DNA from: Phyllobacterium phragmitis
Lineage (GTDB): Bacteria; Pseudomonadota; Alphaproteobacteria; Rhizobiales; Rhizobiaceae
Direction of reading: 5' to 3'
NCBI RefSeq assembly: GCF_002980495.1
Contig: NZ_PVBR01000002.1
Span: 62,001 to 126,000 of the forward strand
DNA: 64,000 bases
The translations under genes were made by a program, and so were the position numbers. The notes below the pieces were generated by a model, which saw only the letters and a program-made list of their open reading frames with translations, ran no database searches and was not told the DNA's origin. Shown in pieces: positions 1-8,705 of the stretch (the stretch's first letter is position 1; every line of letters starts with the position of its first letter).

Positions 1-1
1 T

Positions 2-22
2 TCTGCGAATAAGGCCGCATGA
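2..22 (+). CDS. 3' end of an upstream gene (partial)
   Basis: A short open stretch in frame 2 reads SANKAA and ends with TGA at 20-22. The TGA overlaps the ATG of the ROK kinase at 19-21 (ATGA overlap). The same arrangement joins the kinase to cutC, so an upstream cistron of the same operon probably ends here. Too little is visible to name the product. Confidence 0.4.
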   Translation, partial: SANKAA

Positions 23-933
23 TCACATGCTTCGATATCGGCGGCACCGCCATCAAGAGCGCCCGGGCCTCATCGCCAAGGGATATCAAGGCTTTGGACA
101 AGGTACCGACGCCGCTCGATGATTTCGAGGCATTTGCCGCCGCCATCGGCAGGATCGCGACCGAAGCGACGGGCAATGATCACAGCCTTGTCGCCATCTC
201 GCTCGCCGGCATCATCGATTCCGACACCGGGCGCATCACCTGCGCCAATATCCCCTGCATCGACGGACGCCCGCTTGTCGCTGACCTTAGCGCAATCCTG
301 AAAAGGCCTGTGCTGATCGCCAATGATGCAGATTGCTTCGCGCTTGCCGAAGCCATAGCGGGCGCCGGACGCGGCCATCGCGTGGTCTTCGGCGCGATCC
401 TCGGCAGCGGCGTCGGCGGCGGCGTCATCATCGACGGAAAGATATTGTCAGGCGCCGGCGGCTTTGCCGGGGAATGGGGCCACGGACCGATTTCGGCGAC
501 ATCAGCAGGAAGTCCACCCGTCGCCATACCGCGTTTCCCCTGCGGCTGCGGCCAGACCGGATGTATCGATGTCGTAGGCAGCGCCCGCGGCCTGGAAAGG
601 CTGCATCGCCATCTCCATGGCGCCGACGCATCGAGCACGGAGATCATCGACGCCTGGACAGATGGCAACGCGAAGGCCGCTCGCACTGTGGATTGTCATG
701 TCGATATCCTCTCCGATGCGCTTTCGCTGGTCGTCAATGTGCTCGGCGCATCCATCGTGCCCGTCGGGGGCGGCCTCTCCAATTCGCAACCGCTGATCGA
801 ACGCATCGACTTGGGCGTGCGAAGCCGCATCCTGCGCAGGACGAACAAGCCGCTGGTGGTGCGCGGAGAATGCCGTATCGAACCGGGCCTCATCGGCGCG
901 GGACTGCTCGGGCTGGCGGAAGTACAATCATGA
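19..933 (+). CDS. ROK family sugar kinase
   Basis: This is a 304-aa cytoplasmic sugar kinase of the ROK family. The phosphate-binding motif DIGGT is at residues 6-10. ANDAD near residue 104 supplies the likely catalytic aspartate. A glycine-rich GSGVGGG turn, GEWGH, and the ROK zinc cluster with the CGCGQTGC pattern near residues 175-182 follow. An N-acetylmannosamine or N-acetylglucosamine kinase role is plausible for this subfamily, but the sequence alone does not fix the substrate. It overlaps both neighbours by 4 bp (ATGA), so it is translated as the middle gene of an operon ending in cutC. Confidence 0.9.
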   Translation: MITCFDIGGTAIKSARASSPRDIKALDKVPTPLDDFEAFAAAIGRIATEATGNDHSLVAISLAGIIDSDTGRITCANIPCIDGRPLVADLSAILKRPVLIANDADCFALAEAIAGAGRGHRVVFGAILGSGVGGGVIIDGKILSGAGGFAGEWGHGPISATSAGSPPVAIPRFPCGCGQTGCIDVVGSARGLERLHRHLHGADASSTEIIDAWTDGNAKAARTVDCHVDILSDALSLVVNVLGASIVPVGGGLSNSQPLIERIDLGVRSRILRRTNKPLVVRGECRIEPGLIGAGLLGLAEVQS

Positions 934-1649
934 GCCATATCCTGCTTGAAGTCTGTGTCGACGATGCGGAAGGGCTGGAAGCGGCGATCGAAGGCGGAGC
1001 CGATCGCATAGAGCTCTGTTCAGCACTGCAACTGGGCGGGCTCACCCCCTCGCCCGGCCTGATCGTAACTGCGGCACAGGCAACGATCCCCGTTTATGCG
1101 ATGATCCGGCCGCGCGCCGGAGATTTCATCTATACGCAGCGCGAGATCGACCAGATGCTGCGCGAGATCGATGCGGTCCGTGCAACAGGCCTCGCAGGCG
1201 TGGTGTTCGGCGCTAGCAAGCCGGACGGCAGCCTCGATGATCACGTGCTGGATCGCCTCAAGCGACACGCGACGGGACTTGGCACGACACTGCATCGCGC
1301 CTTCGATCTGGTGCCGGATATCGACGAAGCGGTCCGCATCGCTTTTCACACCGGTTTCGAACGCATTCTCACCTCCGGTCGGGCGCCGACAGCGCTCGAA
1401 GGGCTCGACGATCTGGAAAGAACCTTTGCGGCAGCGGACGGCAACATCGCGATCATGCCCGGATCGGGATTGACGGCAGACAATGTGGGGACCTTGCTTG
1501 CCCGGTTGCCCATAACCGAGCTTCACGCCTCGTGCAGCACTGCCCTTCCGCCACCGGATGGAAACATCATCCGCATGGGTTTTGACGATGGGCTGCGGCG
1601 CGGGACGGACAGGCACCGTGTGGGTGCGCTTAAGCAGAAGCTTGTGTAA
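930..1649 (+). CDS. cutC: CutC family protein
   Basis: The 239-aa product begins MSHILLEVCVDD, followed by EGGADRIELCSAL and GGLTPSPGL, all characteristic of the CutC TIM-barrel family. Members were first linked to copper tolerance in E. coli, but their biochemical role is unsettled. The frame stays open upstream to position 333; that extension lies inside the kinase gene and is not coding. The start at 930 is chosen because its ATG overlaps the kinase TGA (ATGA) and because family homology begins exactly there. Its place behind a ROK kinase suggests a role in sugar or amino-sugar metabolism rather than copper (inference). Confidence 0.92.
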   Translation: MSHILLEVCVDDAEGLEAAIEGGADRIELCSALQLGGLTPSPGLIVTAAQATIPVYAMIRPRAGDFIYTQREIDQMLREIDAVRATGLAGVVFGASKPDGSLDDHVLDRLKRHATGLGTTLHRAFDLVPDIDEAVRIAFHTGFERILTSGRAPTALEGLDDLERTFAAADGNIAIMPGSGLTADNVGTLLARLPITELHASCSTALPPPDGNIIRMGFDDGLRRGTDRHRVGALKQKLV

Positions 1650-1703
1650 AGACAGTTAGTTGGAACAGTTCACGGATTCAAATTGGGAAGCGTTTTCGCC
1701 TGT

Positions 1704-1776
1704 CATACCCCCCTCTGGCTTGCCAGCCATCTCCCCCTCAAGGAGGGAGATGGCTGGCAAGCCAGAGGGGGGTATG
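1704..1776. repeat. Intergenic palindrome, 32-bp perfect stem
   Basis: The arms 1704-1735 and 1745-1776 are perfect reverse complements around a 9-nt loop. It lies between the convergent ends of cutC and the LysR gene. A shorter relative with the same CCCCCCTCTGG core is at 26698-26735. It could terminate transcription in both directions or be a dispersed palindromic unit; no strong T-tract follows. Confidence 0.8.
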
Positions 1777-1819
1777 AGGAAGCGTGCAACGGCCAATCCA
1801 TCAACTCCCCCACTCCCAT

Positions 1820-2722
1820 TCAAAACTTCCCCGTGCGCTCATATTTTTCGAAGATTCCGCGCAGATGCTCGGCTACCACCTGGACATGCTGGCCGGCATC
1901 CTTGGCGACGACCACGCCAAGCTGATAGCTACCGAGCGGCGGCAGGCCGTGTTCCGGCCCGAGCGCAACGATCCCCTCGCCCAGAAGCGTCCTGCCGAAG
2001 GGCGCGATGGCGAGATCGGCGAGGATCGCCGAGCGTTGCCCCGTCGTATGCGCGCTCATATAGGCGACGCGATAGTTCCGCCCCGCCTTTTCGAGCGCTT
2101 CCGAGGCATTGCCGCGCCAGGCGCAGCCTTCTTCCCACATCGAAAGCGGCAGCGGGTCGCGTTCATGCGCGGTGCCGCATTTAGCGCCGGCCCATACCAA
2201 TTGCTCCGTCATCAGCACTTCGACATCGTTGGTCTTCGGCACCGTGTTCGACACATTGATCATGGTGATGTCGAGCCGGCGTTCATCCAGCCGCTTGCGC
2301 AGATTGACGCTCTGGTCGATGACGACATCTACCGTCACGTTCGGATGTGTCTCGGCGAAGCGCTTGAGCACGAAGGGCAGCACCCATTCGCCGACATCAT
2401 CGGGCGATCCCAGGCGAACCACGCCCGACACGGTCGGCGCCACGAATTTCGCCGCCGCCTCCCGGTTGAGCGCCAGCAACCGCCGCGCATAGCCCAGGAG
2501 CATCTCGCCATCGCTGGTCAGCGCCACCGATCGCGCGTCGCGCTCCAAAAGCGTGGCGCTGAGCGTTTCCTCCAGCTTCTTGATCTGCATCGATACGGCT
2601 GAAGGCGTGCGGAACACCGCATTGGCCGCCGCAGAAAAGCTTCCGGTCTCCGCGATCATCACGAATGTCCTGAGAACATCGAGATCGAGGATCGGCAGCG
2701 GGTGGTGCATCGGAGCTGTCAT
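1820..2722 (-). CDS. LysR family transcriptional regulator
   Basis: This 300-aa protein has an N-terminal winged helix-turn-helix (about residues 12-70: LDVLRTFVMIAETGSFSAAA, then SAVSMQIKKLE) and a LysR substrate-binding domain of the periplasmic-protein fold (about 90-295, containing GVVRLGSPDDVGEWVLP). The start at 2722 is followed by an alternative Met four codons in. It is divergent from the DUF1127 gene across an AT-rich gap of about 120 bp where a LysR operator would be expected. The effector and targets are unknown. Confidence 0.93.
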   Translation of the reverse strand: MTAPMHHPLPILDLDVLRTFVMIAETGSFSAAANAVFRTPSAVSMQIKKLEETLSATLLERDARSVALTSDGEMLLGYARRLLALNREAAAKFVAPTVSGVVRLGSPDDVGEWVLPFVLKRFAETHPNVTVDVVIDQSVNLRKRLDERRLDITMINVSNTVPKTNDVEVLMTEQLVWAGAKCGTAHERDPLPLSMWEEGCAWRGNASEALEKAGRNYRVAYMSAHTTGQRSAILADLAIAPFGRTLLGEGIVALGPEHGLPPLGSYQLGVVVAKDAGQHVQVVAEHLRGIFEKYERTGKF

Positions 2723-2842
2723 GATCGGGCCTCATTAATCAATTATTCTGAATTTATCTGTTCCTTAATTTCATTTGATTGAACCTCAAGCCTTCGACAT
2801 AGTCAAGTCGGCAATACGGAAATGGCATTCAGGAGAAAGACC

Positions 2843-3097
2843 ATGACCACCTACGACAATGGCTATCGCGATCGTTCCCGAGACCCTCACGCGGCATGGC
2901 CGGACCTGTTTTCGGATCGGATCGTGCGGATGATCGAGAGATCCACAGCTCAGATCGCCAGAAACATCAAGAAGATCGCCACAAGGAAGCGTCAGCGTGA
3001 CACCGACCGCGCACTGGCGGGCCTGTCGGAGAATATCCTTCATGATATCGGCTGGCCCGACCTTTATGAGCGACAGCATCGGAAGGACGAAAACTGA
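2843..3097 (+). CDS. DUF1127 small protein
   Basis: This 84-aa basic protein carries the DUF1127 signature at its C-terminal half: a run of basic residues (ATRKRQRDTDRALAGLSENI) followed by LHDIGWPDLYE, matching the family's L-x-D-I-G pattern. Alphaproteobacterial DUF1127 proteins are small, often RNA-associated regulators of phosphate, carbon and stress responses. I chose ATG 2843 over ATG 2822 because AGGAG at 2831-2835 lies 7 nt upstream of it. A strong hairpin follows 15 bp after the stop, so it is probably a single-gene transcript, divergent from the LysR gene. Confidence 0.85.
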   Translation: MTTYDNGYRDRSRDPHAAWPDLFSDRIVRMIERSTAQIARNIKKIATRKRQRDTDRALAGLSENILHDIGWPDLYERQHRKDEN

Positions 3098-3111
3098 TGC
3101 CGCCAGACAAA

Positions 3112-3153
3112 GATCGACGGGCGGCATGGCTCTGTTCCCGCCGCCCGTCGATC
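3112..3153 (+). terminator. Hairpin terminator after DUF1127 gene
   Basis: A 14-bp perfect stem (3112-3125 with 3140-3153, beginning GATCGACGGGCGGC) encloses a 14-nt loop and is followed by a short T-rich stretch. It is placed 15 bp behind the DUF1127 stop codon. Confidence 0.75.
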
Positions 3154-3334
3154 TGTTCCTTGCACGTCAAATTTGCCGGTTTGCGACAGCTATTTCGCCG
3201 CACTTCCTTTTGGAATAATTCTATGGCTCAATAGTTTTTGGGTCTTAACTGCGCCTGAATCGCACTGAATCATGGTTCAGATGCGACAGAGTAGAGCATC
3301 GGGACAGCAGAACGGCAGCGGGAACTTGTCAGCC

Positions 3335-4333
3335 ATGAATCAGAAAACGCTTATCAAGCGCTCATTCGTCTTCTTTCTCGTTCCCGATTTTTCCATGATC
3401 GCCTTTGCGACGGCCATCGAGCCGCTGCGGATTGCCAACCGCATGCTCGGCTATAACGCCTATCACTGGCGTCTGGCATCAACAGACGGCAAGCCTGTCA
3501 CCGCATCCAATGGTGTCGAATGCGCCGTCACCTCCTCGCTCGAGGATGAGCGCCGCTTTTTGACCGGCGAGGAACGACCGTCGATGGTCTTCGTCTGTTC
3601 GGGCGTCCATGTCGAGAAATTCCAGAACAAATCGGCCTTCGCCTGGCTGCGTGAGGAGTTCAATCGTGGCGTGGCGGTCGGCGGTCTCTGCACGGGAGCC
3701 CATATTCTCGCCGCCGCAGGCCTCCTCTCCGGCAAGCGCTGCGCCATCCATTGGGAGAATTTGCCCGGCTTTGCCGAGACCTTCCCCAAGGCCGATGTCT
3801 ATGCCGATCTCTTCGAGGTCGATGGAAATATTCATACCTGCGCCGGCGGAACCGCGGCGCTCGACATGATGATCAAGCTCATCAGCGACGATTTCGACGA
3901 CAATCTCGTCAACCGGGTCTGCGAACAGGCCCTGACCGACCGGGTACGCAATCCGCATGATCGTCAGCGCCTGCCCTTGCGCGCCCGCCTCGGCGTACAG
4001 AACTCAAAGGTGCTGACCATCATCGAGCTGATGGAGGCGAGCCTGACCGAGCCCTTGTCTCTGATCGAGGTGGCGGATCACGTTGGCCTGTCGCGCCGCC
4101 AGATCGAGCGCCTGTTCCGCCAGGAAATGGGGCGGTCGCCGGCACGATATTATCTGGAAATCCGCCTCGATCGCGCCCGCCATCTGCTCATCCAGTCGTC
4201 CATGCCAGTGGTGGAAGTGGCAGTCGCCTGCGGCTTCGTCTCGGCATCGCATTTTTCCAAATGCTACCGCGAACTCTATGGACGTTCGCCGCAGCAGGAG
4301 CGCGCCGACCGCAAGCCACTCGTTGCAGCGTGA
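3335..4333 (+). CDS. GlxA/GbdR-type AraC family regulator
   Basis: The 332-aa regulator has an N-terminal DJ-1/PfpI-like amidotransferase-fold domain (about residues 8-190, with the GGLCTGAH nucleophile-elbow region) and a C-terminal AraC double helix-turn-helix (about 225-320, including VADHVGLSRRQIERLFRQ and CGFVSASHFSKCYRELYG). GbdR/CdhR proteins of this layout control glycine betaine, dimethylglycine or carnitine catabolism. A dimethylglycine dehydrogenase-like gene lies 1.1 kb downstream on the other strand, which fits that role. The frame is open from ATG 3272; I prefer 3335, where family homology starts (MNQKTLIKRSFVFFL). No strong ribosome-binding site settles the choice. Confidence 0.9.
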   Translation: MNQKTLIKRSFVFFLVPDFSMIAFATAIEPLRIANRMLGYNAYHWRLASTDGKPVTASNGVECAVTSSLEDERRFLTGEERPSMVFVCSGVHVEKFQNKSAFAWLREEFNRGVAVGGLCTGAHILAAAGLLSGKRCAIHWENLPGFAETFPKADVYADLFEVDGNIHTCAGGTAALDMMIKLISDDFDDNLVNRVCEQALTDRVRNPHDRQRLPLRARLGVQNSKVLTIIELMEASLTEPLSLIEVADHVGLSRRQIERLFRQEMGRSPARYYLEIRLDRARHLLIQSSMPVVEVAVACGFVSASHFSKCYRELYGRSPQQERADRKPLVAA

Positions 4334-4339
4334 TCAGAG

Positions 4340-4380
4340 TAGTGAAACAGTGAAAATTACCTCTATTCACTGTTTCACTA
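4340..4380. terminator. Bidirectional hairpin between convergent genes
   Basis: A 15-bp perfect inverted repeat (TAGTGAAACAGTGAA at 4340-4354, complement at 4366-4380) with an 11-nt loop lies between the convergent regulator gene and the DUF1194 gene. Part of the motif is loosely repeated just after it. Confidence 0.65.
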
Positions 4381-4400
4381 CTCACTATCTCACTTCTCCT

Positions 4401-5255
4401 TCATCGCCACTCCCAGTCCTGCATTCGCCGCTGCCAGACCCGTTCACCGCTCATGCAGTCATGGGATTGCTTGGCCTGCACTTTGAGGACGGGGGCATCA
4501 CCCCGACTGTTTTCGGCCTGCATCGCGCCAATCGCCCGCGCCGGATCGCCTGCCAGTTCCAGCACCAGCTTGCGCCGCACCGCTTCCGGGAATTGTTCCC
4601 ATGATTTGACCGGTATCATGAATGCTCCCGGCCCGCCGATGACGCAATTTTCGTAATAGAGATCGAGATCCTTCACATCCCAGCCGCTATAGAGCGAACC
4701 GCGCGTCATCAGCGGCAAGCCGTTGAGGGTAATGCCCTTCTCAAGGGCGGCGGCTCGCGCATCGGTTACCGACCGGCCATGATTGTTCGGCCCGTCGCCC
4801 GAAATATCGACGACGCGGCGCTGTCCCTTGAAACCACTATTGTCGAAAAGCCCGGCGCTGAAATCGATAGCGGCGGAGATCGAGGTGCGGCTTTGCGGTG
4901 GCGGGACTGGCCGGTCGAGTTCGGCGGCGAGCTTTTCCGCCGCTTGCTTGCCGTCCACCAATGTCCAGGGGATGATGATGCGCTGAAAGCCGAATCCGGC
5001 CCATTCGACATAGGTGATGGCGACACGGCCATAAAGCCCTTCCAGGATGGCTTTGATCACCTGCGGGTGACGCAGCGCCGCGACATAGCCGTCGCGCTGA
5101 ATCTTCTGCTCGAAAGCCTCCATCGACCGCGATGCATCAACGGCCAGCACCAGTTCCACATCGACCGGTATCTCGTCGGCGCGTGCAGGAACCGAGGCCA
5201 TCATGGCCACGACTATGACCAGCATCTGGATCATTCGCAGTCCCATGCCAGACAT
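4401..5255 (-). CDS. DUF1194 (VWA-like) secreted protein
   Basis: The 284-aa protein begins with a Sec signal peptide (hydrophobic run ending ASVPARA, cleavage near residue 26). It continues with a von Willebrand A-like fold typical of DUF1194. The MIDAS metal site DASRS sits near residue 40, and VVDISGDGPNN is the second conserved strand. It is probably periplasmic or exported; no catalytic role is known for the family. It is convergent with the AraC regulator. Several Met codons cluster at the N-terminus (residues 1, 4, 8, 11), so the exact start is uncertain. Confidence 0.9.
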   Translation of the reverse strand: MSGMGLRMIQMLVIVVAMMASVPARADEIPVDVELVLAVDASRSMEAFEQKIQRDGYVAALRHPQVIKAILEGLYGRVAITYVEWAGFGFQRIIIPWTLVDGKQAAEKLAAELDRPVPPPQSRTSISAAIDFSAGLFDNSGFKGQRRVVDISGDGPNNHGRSVTDARAAALEKGITLNGLPLMTRGSLYSGWDVKDLDLYYENCVIGGPGAFMIPVKSWEQFPEAVRRKLVLELAGDPARAIGAMQAENSRGDAPVLKVQAKQSHDCMSGERVWQRRMQDWEWR

Positions 5256-5302
5256 AATACCATAGGAAATGAAAATGCCGCGGCGAAAACACGCGCCGCG
5301 GC

Positions 5303-5408
5303 GCTACAGCATTATGCATCTTTCAGGACGCACAAAGGACGTTGTAAGTTATTGAATCTGCGCATCGCGCTTTCCGAAAACCGATTCCAGTTTTCGGGCC
5401 GATGCGCT
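5303..5408. repeat. Brucella/rhizobial palindromic repeat, copy 1
   Basis: This element of about 105 bp contains GACGCACAAAGGACGTTGTA, GCGCATCGCGCTTTCCG and an inverted repeat CCGAAAACC/GGTTTTCGG-like core. Related copies are at 33286-33390 and 42111-42210. Size and composition resemble the Bru-RS repeats of Brucella, though I could not compare them directly. It lies in the gap between the DUF1194 start and the 3' end of the flavoenzyme gene. Confidence 0.75.
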
Positions 5409-5430
5409 GATCACGATCAGTTGAACAAGG

Positions 5431-7941
5431 TCAGGCCTTCAGACGCTCGTTTTCGGTATCGAACGGTGATTCGACGATGACGGTCGCCTTGTGCATCTTG
5501 CCGAGAATCCCGATCTCGAATTCGGTACCGGGCGCAGAGAATTCCGGCCTGACCATGGCAAGCGCAAGGCTCTTGCCCAGACGCCAGCCATAACTGCCAT
5601 GCGTCGCCCGGCCGATGAGCTTGCCCTCCTTGTAGATCGCTTCCGAGCCGCGCGCATCGGCATCGCCGATATCATGCACTTCAAGCGTCACGAAATTCCA
5701 GTTCAGCCCTTCCTCACGCGCCTTCACCACCGCGTCACGACCGATGAAATCGCCCTTGTTGGGATGCACGAAGCGGTCGAGACCGGATTCGTAGGCGTTG
5801 TATTCGATGGAAAGTTCGCGCGGGATCAGGCGATAGGATTTCTCCACCGCCATCGCCGTCATGGCGCGGATGCCGAATGGCTTGATGCCGAATTCCGCGC
5901 CCGCTTCCATCAGCAGATCGTAGATCGTGCTCTGCTGCTCGATCGGGTGATGCAGTTCCCAGCCAAGCTCACCGACGAAATTGACGCGCAGCGCGTGCGC
6001 GCTCGCCGGACCGACGCTGATTTGCCTGCCCGACAGCCACGGGAAATCCTCATTCGCCAAGCTCGTGCGGGTGAGCTTCTGCAACACCTTGCGGCTGTTC
6101 GGCCCGGCCAGCACCAAAACGCCGAACAGTTGCGTGATCGGCTTGAGCCTCACCGATCCGTCGGACGGCAGCAGCTTATAGAGATAATCATGGTCGTGGT
6201 TCTCAAAGGCGCCCGCCGAAACCAGATAGAACGAGCCCGGTTTCCATTCATAGACGGTGAACTCCGAGCGCACCCCGCCATTTTTCGTCAGAAGATGGCA
6301 AAGCGCGATGCGTCCCTGCTTCTTCGGGATACGGTTGGCGAGGATCGAGTCCAGCCACGCCCGCGCACCCGGACCTGAAACCTCCATCTTGGCGAAGGCC
6401 GACATGTCGAGAAGACCGACATTTTCGGTCACGTTCTTCACCTCGTTGCCGACATGCTCGAAATAATTCGAGCGGCGGAACGACCATACTTCCTTGACCT
6501 TGCCTTCCGCATCGGGCTTGGGGTGATTGTGGTTCATGAGCACGTCCGGCTTGTCGAGCGTGGCGACATCGATGCCATAGCCCTCGGGCGCGAACCAGTT
6601 GGCGCGCTCCCAGCCATAGACCGAGCCGAAAACGGCGCCGAGCGCCTTCTGGCGATCATAAGACGGCGAACGCTTCAAGGGCCGCGCCGCACCGCGCTCC
6701 TCGTCGGGATAATGCACCGAGAAGACCTCCGCATAGGCTTCCTCGTTCTTCTCTTTCAGATAACCCTCGGTCGCATAAGGGCCGAAGCGGCGCGGATCGA
6801 CACCCATCATGTCGATGGATGGCTCGCCCTCGACGATCCATTCCGCCAACTGCCAGCCGGCTCCGCCCGCCGCCGTCACGCCGAAGGAATGGCCTTCGTT
6901 GAGCCAGAAATTCTTCAGTCGCGGCGCCGGGCCGATGATCGGCGAACCATCCGGCGTATAGGCGATGGCACCGTTATACACCTTTTTGATGCCGACCTCG
7001 CCGAAGGCGGGAACGCGGGCAATGGCCGTTTCGATATAGGGCATCAGCCGCTCCAGATCCTCCTGGAACAGCTCGTACTCGCTCTGGTCGGAGGGCCCGT
7101 CGACATAGCAGACCGGCGCGCCCTTTTCATAGGGCCCGAGCAGCAACCCGCCATTTTCCTCGCGCATGTACCAGGAGGAATCGCTCTCGCGCAGCACGCC
7201 CATCTCGGGCAGGCCCTTGGCTTTGCGCTCCAGGATCGCCGAATGCGGCTCGGTGACGATGTACTGATGCTCCACCGGAATGACGGGAACGTCGAGGCCG
7301 ACCATCTGGCCGGTCTTGCGCGCGAAATTGCCGGTGGCGGAAATCACATGCTCGGCGAGGATATCGCCCTTGTCGGTCTTGACCAGCCATTGGCCATCCG
7401 GCTGCTGCTCGATGCCGGTCACCGCCGTGTGGCGATGAATAGTCGCGCCAAGATCGCGCGCGCCCTTGGCCAGCGCCTGCGTCAAATCCGCCGGCTGAAT
7501 ATAACCGTCATCCAGATGCTGGATCGCGCCCAGAACGCCGTCCATCTCGGCCAAAGGCCAGATTTCCTTGACCTCTTCAGGCGTCAGCAGCTTGACCGGC
7601 ACGCCGATCGTCTCCGCCACCCCGGCATAATACATATATTCGTCCCAGCGGTCCCTGGTGCGCGCCAGCCTGATATTGGTGCAATTGGTAAAACCGACAT
7701 TCATGCCGGTCTCCTCCTGCAATTCCTGATAGAACTTCACCGAATATTTGTGGATCTGGCCGACCGAATAGCTCATGTTGAACAGTGGCAGGAGACCCGC
7801 CGCGTGCCAGGTCGAGCCGGATGTGAGTTCCTTGCGCTCGATCAGGACGACGTCGCTCCAGCCCTTCTTCGCCAGATGGTAGAGCGTCGAAACGCCCACC
7901 ACACCGCCACCGATCACCACTGCACGGGCATGGGTCTTCAT
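5431..7941 (-). CDS. Dimethylglycine/sarcosine dehydrogenase-like flavoenzyme
   Basis: This 836-aa enzyme closely resembles mitochondrial dimethylglycine dehydrogenase in length and domain order. The FAD-binding oxidase domain (about 1-370) has the GGGVVG dinucleotide motif at residues 11-16, then GSTWHAAG, the region whose His I believe carries covalent FAD in the mammalian enzyme. An FAO_M linker (about 370-425, ending near FGPYATEGY) and GcvT plus GcvT_C folate-binding domains (about 430-815, with VGELGWELHHP) follow. It should demethylate N-methylglycines, passing formaldehyde to tetrahydrofolate. The start ATG 7941 has AGGGGA upstream. The GbdR-like regulator nearby supports a betaine-catabolism role (inference). 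Confidence 0.93.
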   Translation of the reverse strand: MKTHARAVVIGGGVVGVSTLYHLAKKGWSDVVLIERKELTSGSTWHAAGLLPLFNMSYSVGQIHKYSVKFYQELQEETGMNVGFTNCTNIRLARTRDRWDEYMYYAGVAETIGVPVKLLTPEEVKEIWPLAEMDGVLGAIQHLDDGYIQPADLTQALAKGARDLGATIHRHTAVTGIEQQPDGQWLVKTDKGDILAEHVISATGNFARKTGQMVGLDVPVIPVEHQYIVTEPHSAILERKAKGLPEMGVLRESDSSWYMREENGGLLLGPYEKGAPVCYVDGPSDQSEYELFQEDLERLMPYIETAIARVPAFGEVGIKKVYNGAIAYTPDGSPIIGPAPRLKNFWLNEGHSFGVTAAGGAGWQLAEWIVEGEPSIDMMGVDPRRFGPYATEGYLKEKNEEAYAEVFSVHYPDEERGAARPLKRSPSYDRQKALGAVFGSVYGWERANWFAPEGYGIDVATLDKPDVLMNHNHPKPDAEGKVKEVWSFRRSNYFEHVGNEVKNVTENVGLLDMSAFAKMEVSGPGARAWLDSILANRIPKKQGRIALCHLLTKNGGVRSEFTVYEWKPGSFYLVSAGAFENHDHDYLYKLLPSDGSVRLKPITQLFGVLVLAGPNSRKVLQKLTRTSLANEDFPWLSGRQISVGPASAHALRVNFVGELGWELHHPIEQQSTIYDLLMEAGAEFGIKPFGIRAMTAMAVEKSYRLIPRELSIEYNAYESGLDRFVHPNKGDFIGRDAVVKAREEGLNWNFVTLEVHDIGDADARGSEAIYKEGKLIGRATHGSYGWRLGKSLALAMVRPEFSAPGTEFEIGILGKMHKATVIVESPFDTENERLKA

Positions 7942-8113
7942 ATCGTGTCATTCCCCTGAATAAAGGCGGGTTCGCAGCCCGCGCATAAGGACGATTTTTC
8001 CGCACTATGCCGAGTGCCCCGGCCATTGGTAAGGCCTGTTTGCGACATGGCCGCAAAATGCCGCGACGCCATGGCGACATTGACTGGATGTAAGTTTTAA
8101 CTTACAAATATCT

Positions 8114-8419
8114 ATGACAATCTTCAAGCAGACCGCCACCTTTCAAAAGTGGTACCGGAAACTGAAGGACGCCAAAGCCAAAGCGGCGATTGTCCTGCGC
8201 CTTCAGCGGCTTGAAATCGGCAACCCGGGCGATGTCGCCCCGGTTGGTGAAGGCGTTAGCGAAATGCGCATTCATTATGGCCTCGGCTACCGCATCTATT
8301 TCCAACGTCGTGGCAACACCATCATCGTGCTTTTATGCGGCGGGGACAAAAGTACACAGGAAGCCGACATACGGACAGCGAAGCGCTTGGCCGCAGAATG
8401 GAGTGAAGACGATGGCTGA
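8114..8419 (+). CDS. RelE/HigB-like toxin (COG3657 type)
   Basis: A 101-aa basic protein with the compact RelE/ParE fold pattern of the addiction-module killer family: TFQKWYRKLKDAKAKAAI, RLQRLEIGNPGDV, GVSEMRIHYGLGYRIYF, then LLCGGDKSTQEADI. Members usually act as mRNA interferases or gyrase poisons; which applies here is unknown. It overlaps the antitoxin start by 8 bp, the toxin-first order typical of this subfamily. Confidence 0.9.
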   Translation: MTIFKQTATFQKWYRKLKDAKAKAAIVLRLQRLEIGNPGDVAPVGEGVSEMRIHYGLGYRIYFQRRGNTIIVLLCGGDKSTQEADIRTAKRLAAEWSEDDG

Positions 8420-8705
8420 AAAAATTTCCAATCTCGATCTGGCTGACATGCTCGATTCCGACGAAATTATTGAAGCATTCCTGACCGAAGCGATGGAATC
8501 GGGCGATGCAAAACTCATCGCAGCTTCCCTGGGTACTGTCGCCCGCGCCAAGGGCATGACCAACATTGCAAAAAAGACCGGACTGGCTCGCGAGCATCTT
8601 TATACCTCGCTCAGTGAAAACGGTAATCCGACCCTGGAAACCACATTGGCCGTCCTGAAAGCCCTCGGCTTTCATTTGGCCCCAAAGCACGACGCAACCG
8701 GCTGA
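8412..8705 (+). CDS. Antitoxin, HTH type (COG3636)
   Basis: The 97-aa partner of the preceding toxin starts at ATG 8412, inside the last codons of the toxin gene; the frame is open further upstream, but that part is toxin sequence. It carries a Cro/C1-like helix-turn-helix (about 50-90: MTNIAKKTGLAREHLYTSLS, then PTLETTLAVLKALGF), as in addiction-module antidote proteins. It should neutralise the toxin and repress the pair's promoter, which would lie in the 170-bp gap before 8114. Confidence 0.9.
   Translation: MAEKISNLDLADMLDSDEIIEAFLTEAMESGDAKLIAASLGTVARAKGMTNIAKKTGLAREHLYTSLSENGNPTLETTLAVLKALGFHLAPKHDATG

Noticed and set aside
333-929. Long open frame running into cutC from within the kinase gene
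   Set aside because: It lies in another frame of the ROK kinase, has an arginine-rich shadow composition, and homology to CutC begins only at 930.
1784-2602. 272-codon plus-strand frame opposite the LysR gene
   Set aside because: Antisense shadow; LysR domains are clear on the minus strand.
6454-7959. 501-codon plus-strand frame opposite the flavoenzyme gene
   Set aside because: Antisense shadow of a high-GC gene; the minus-strand protein matches a known family over its full length.
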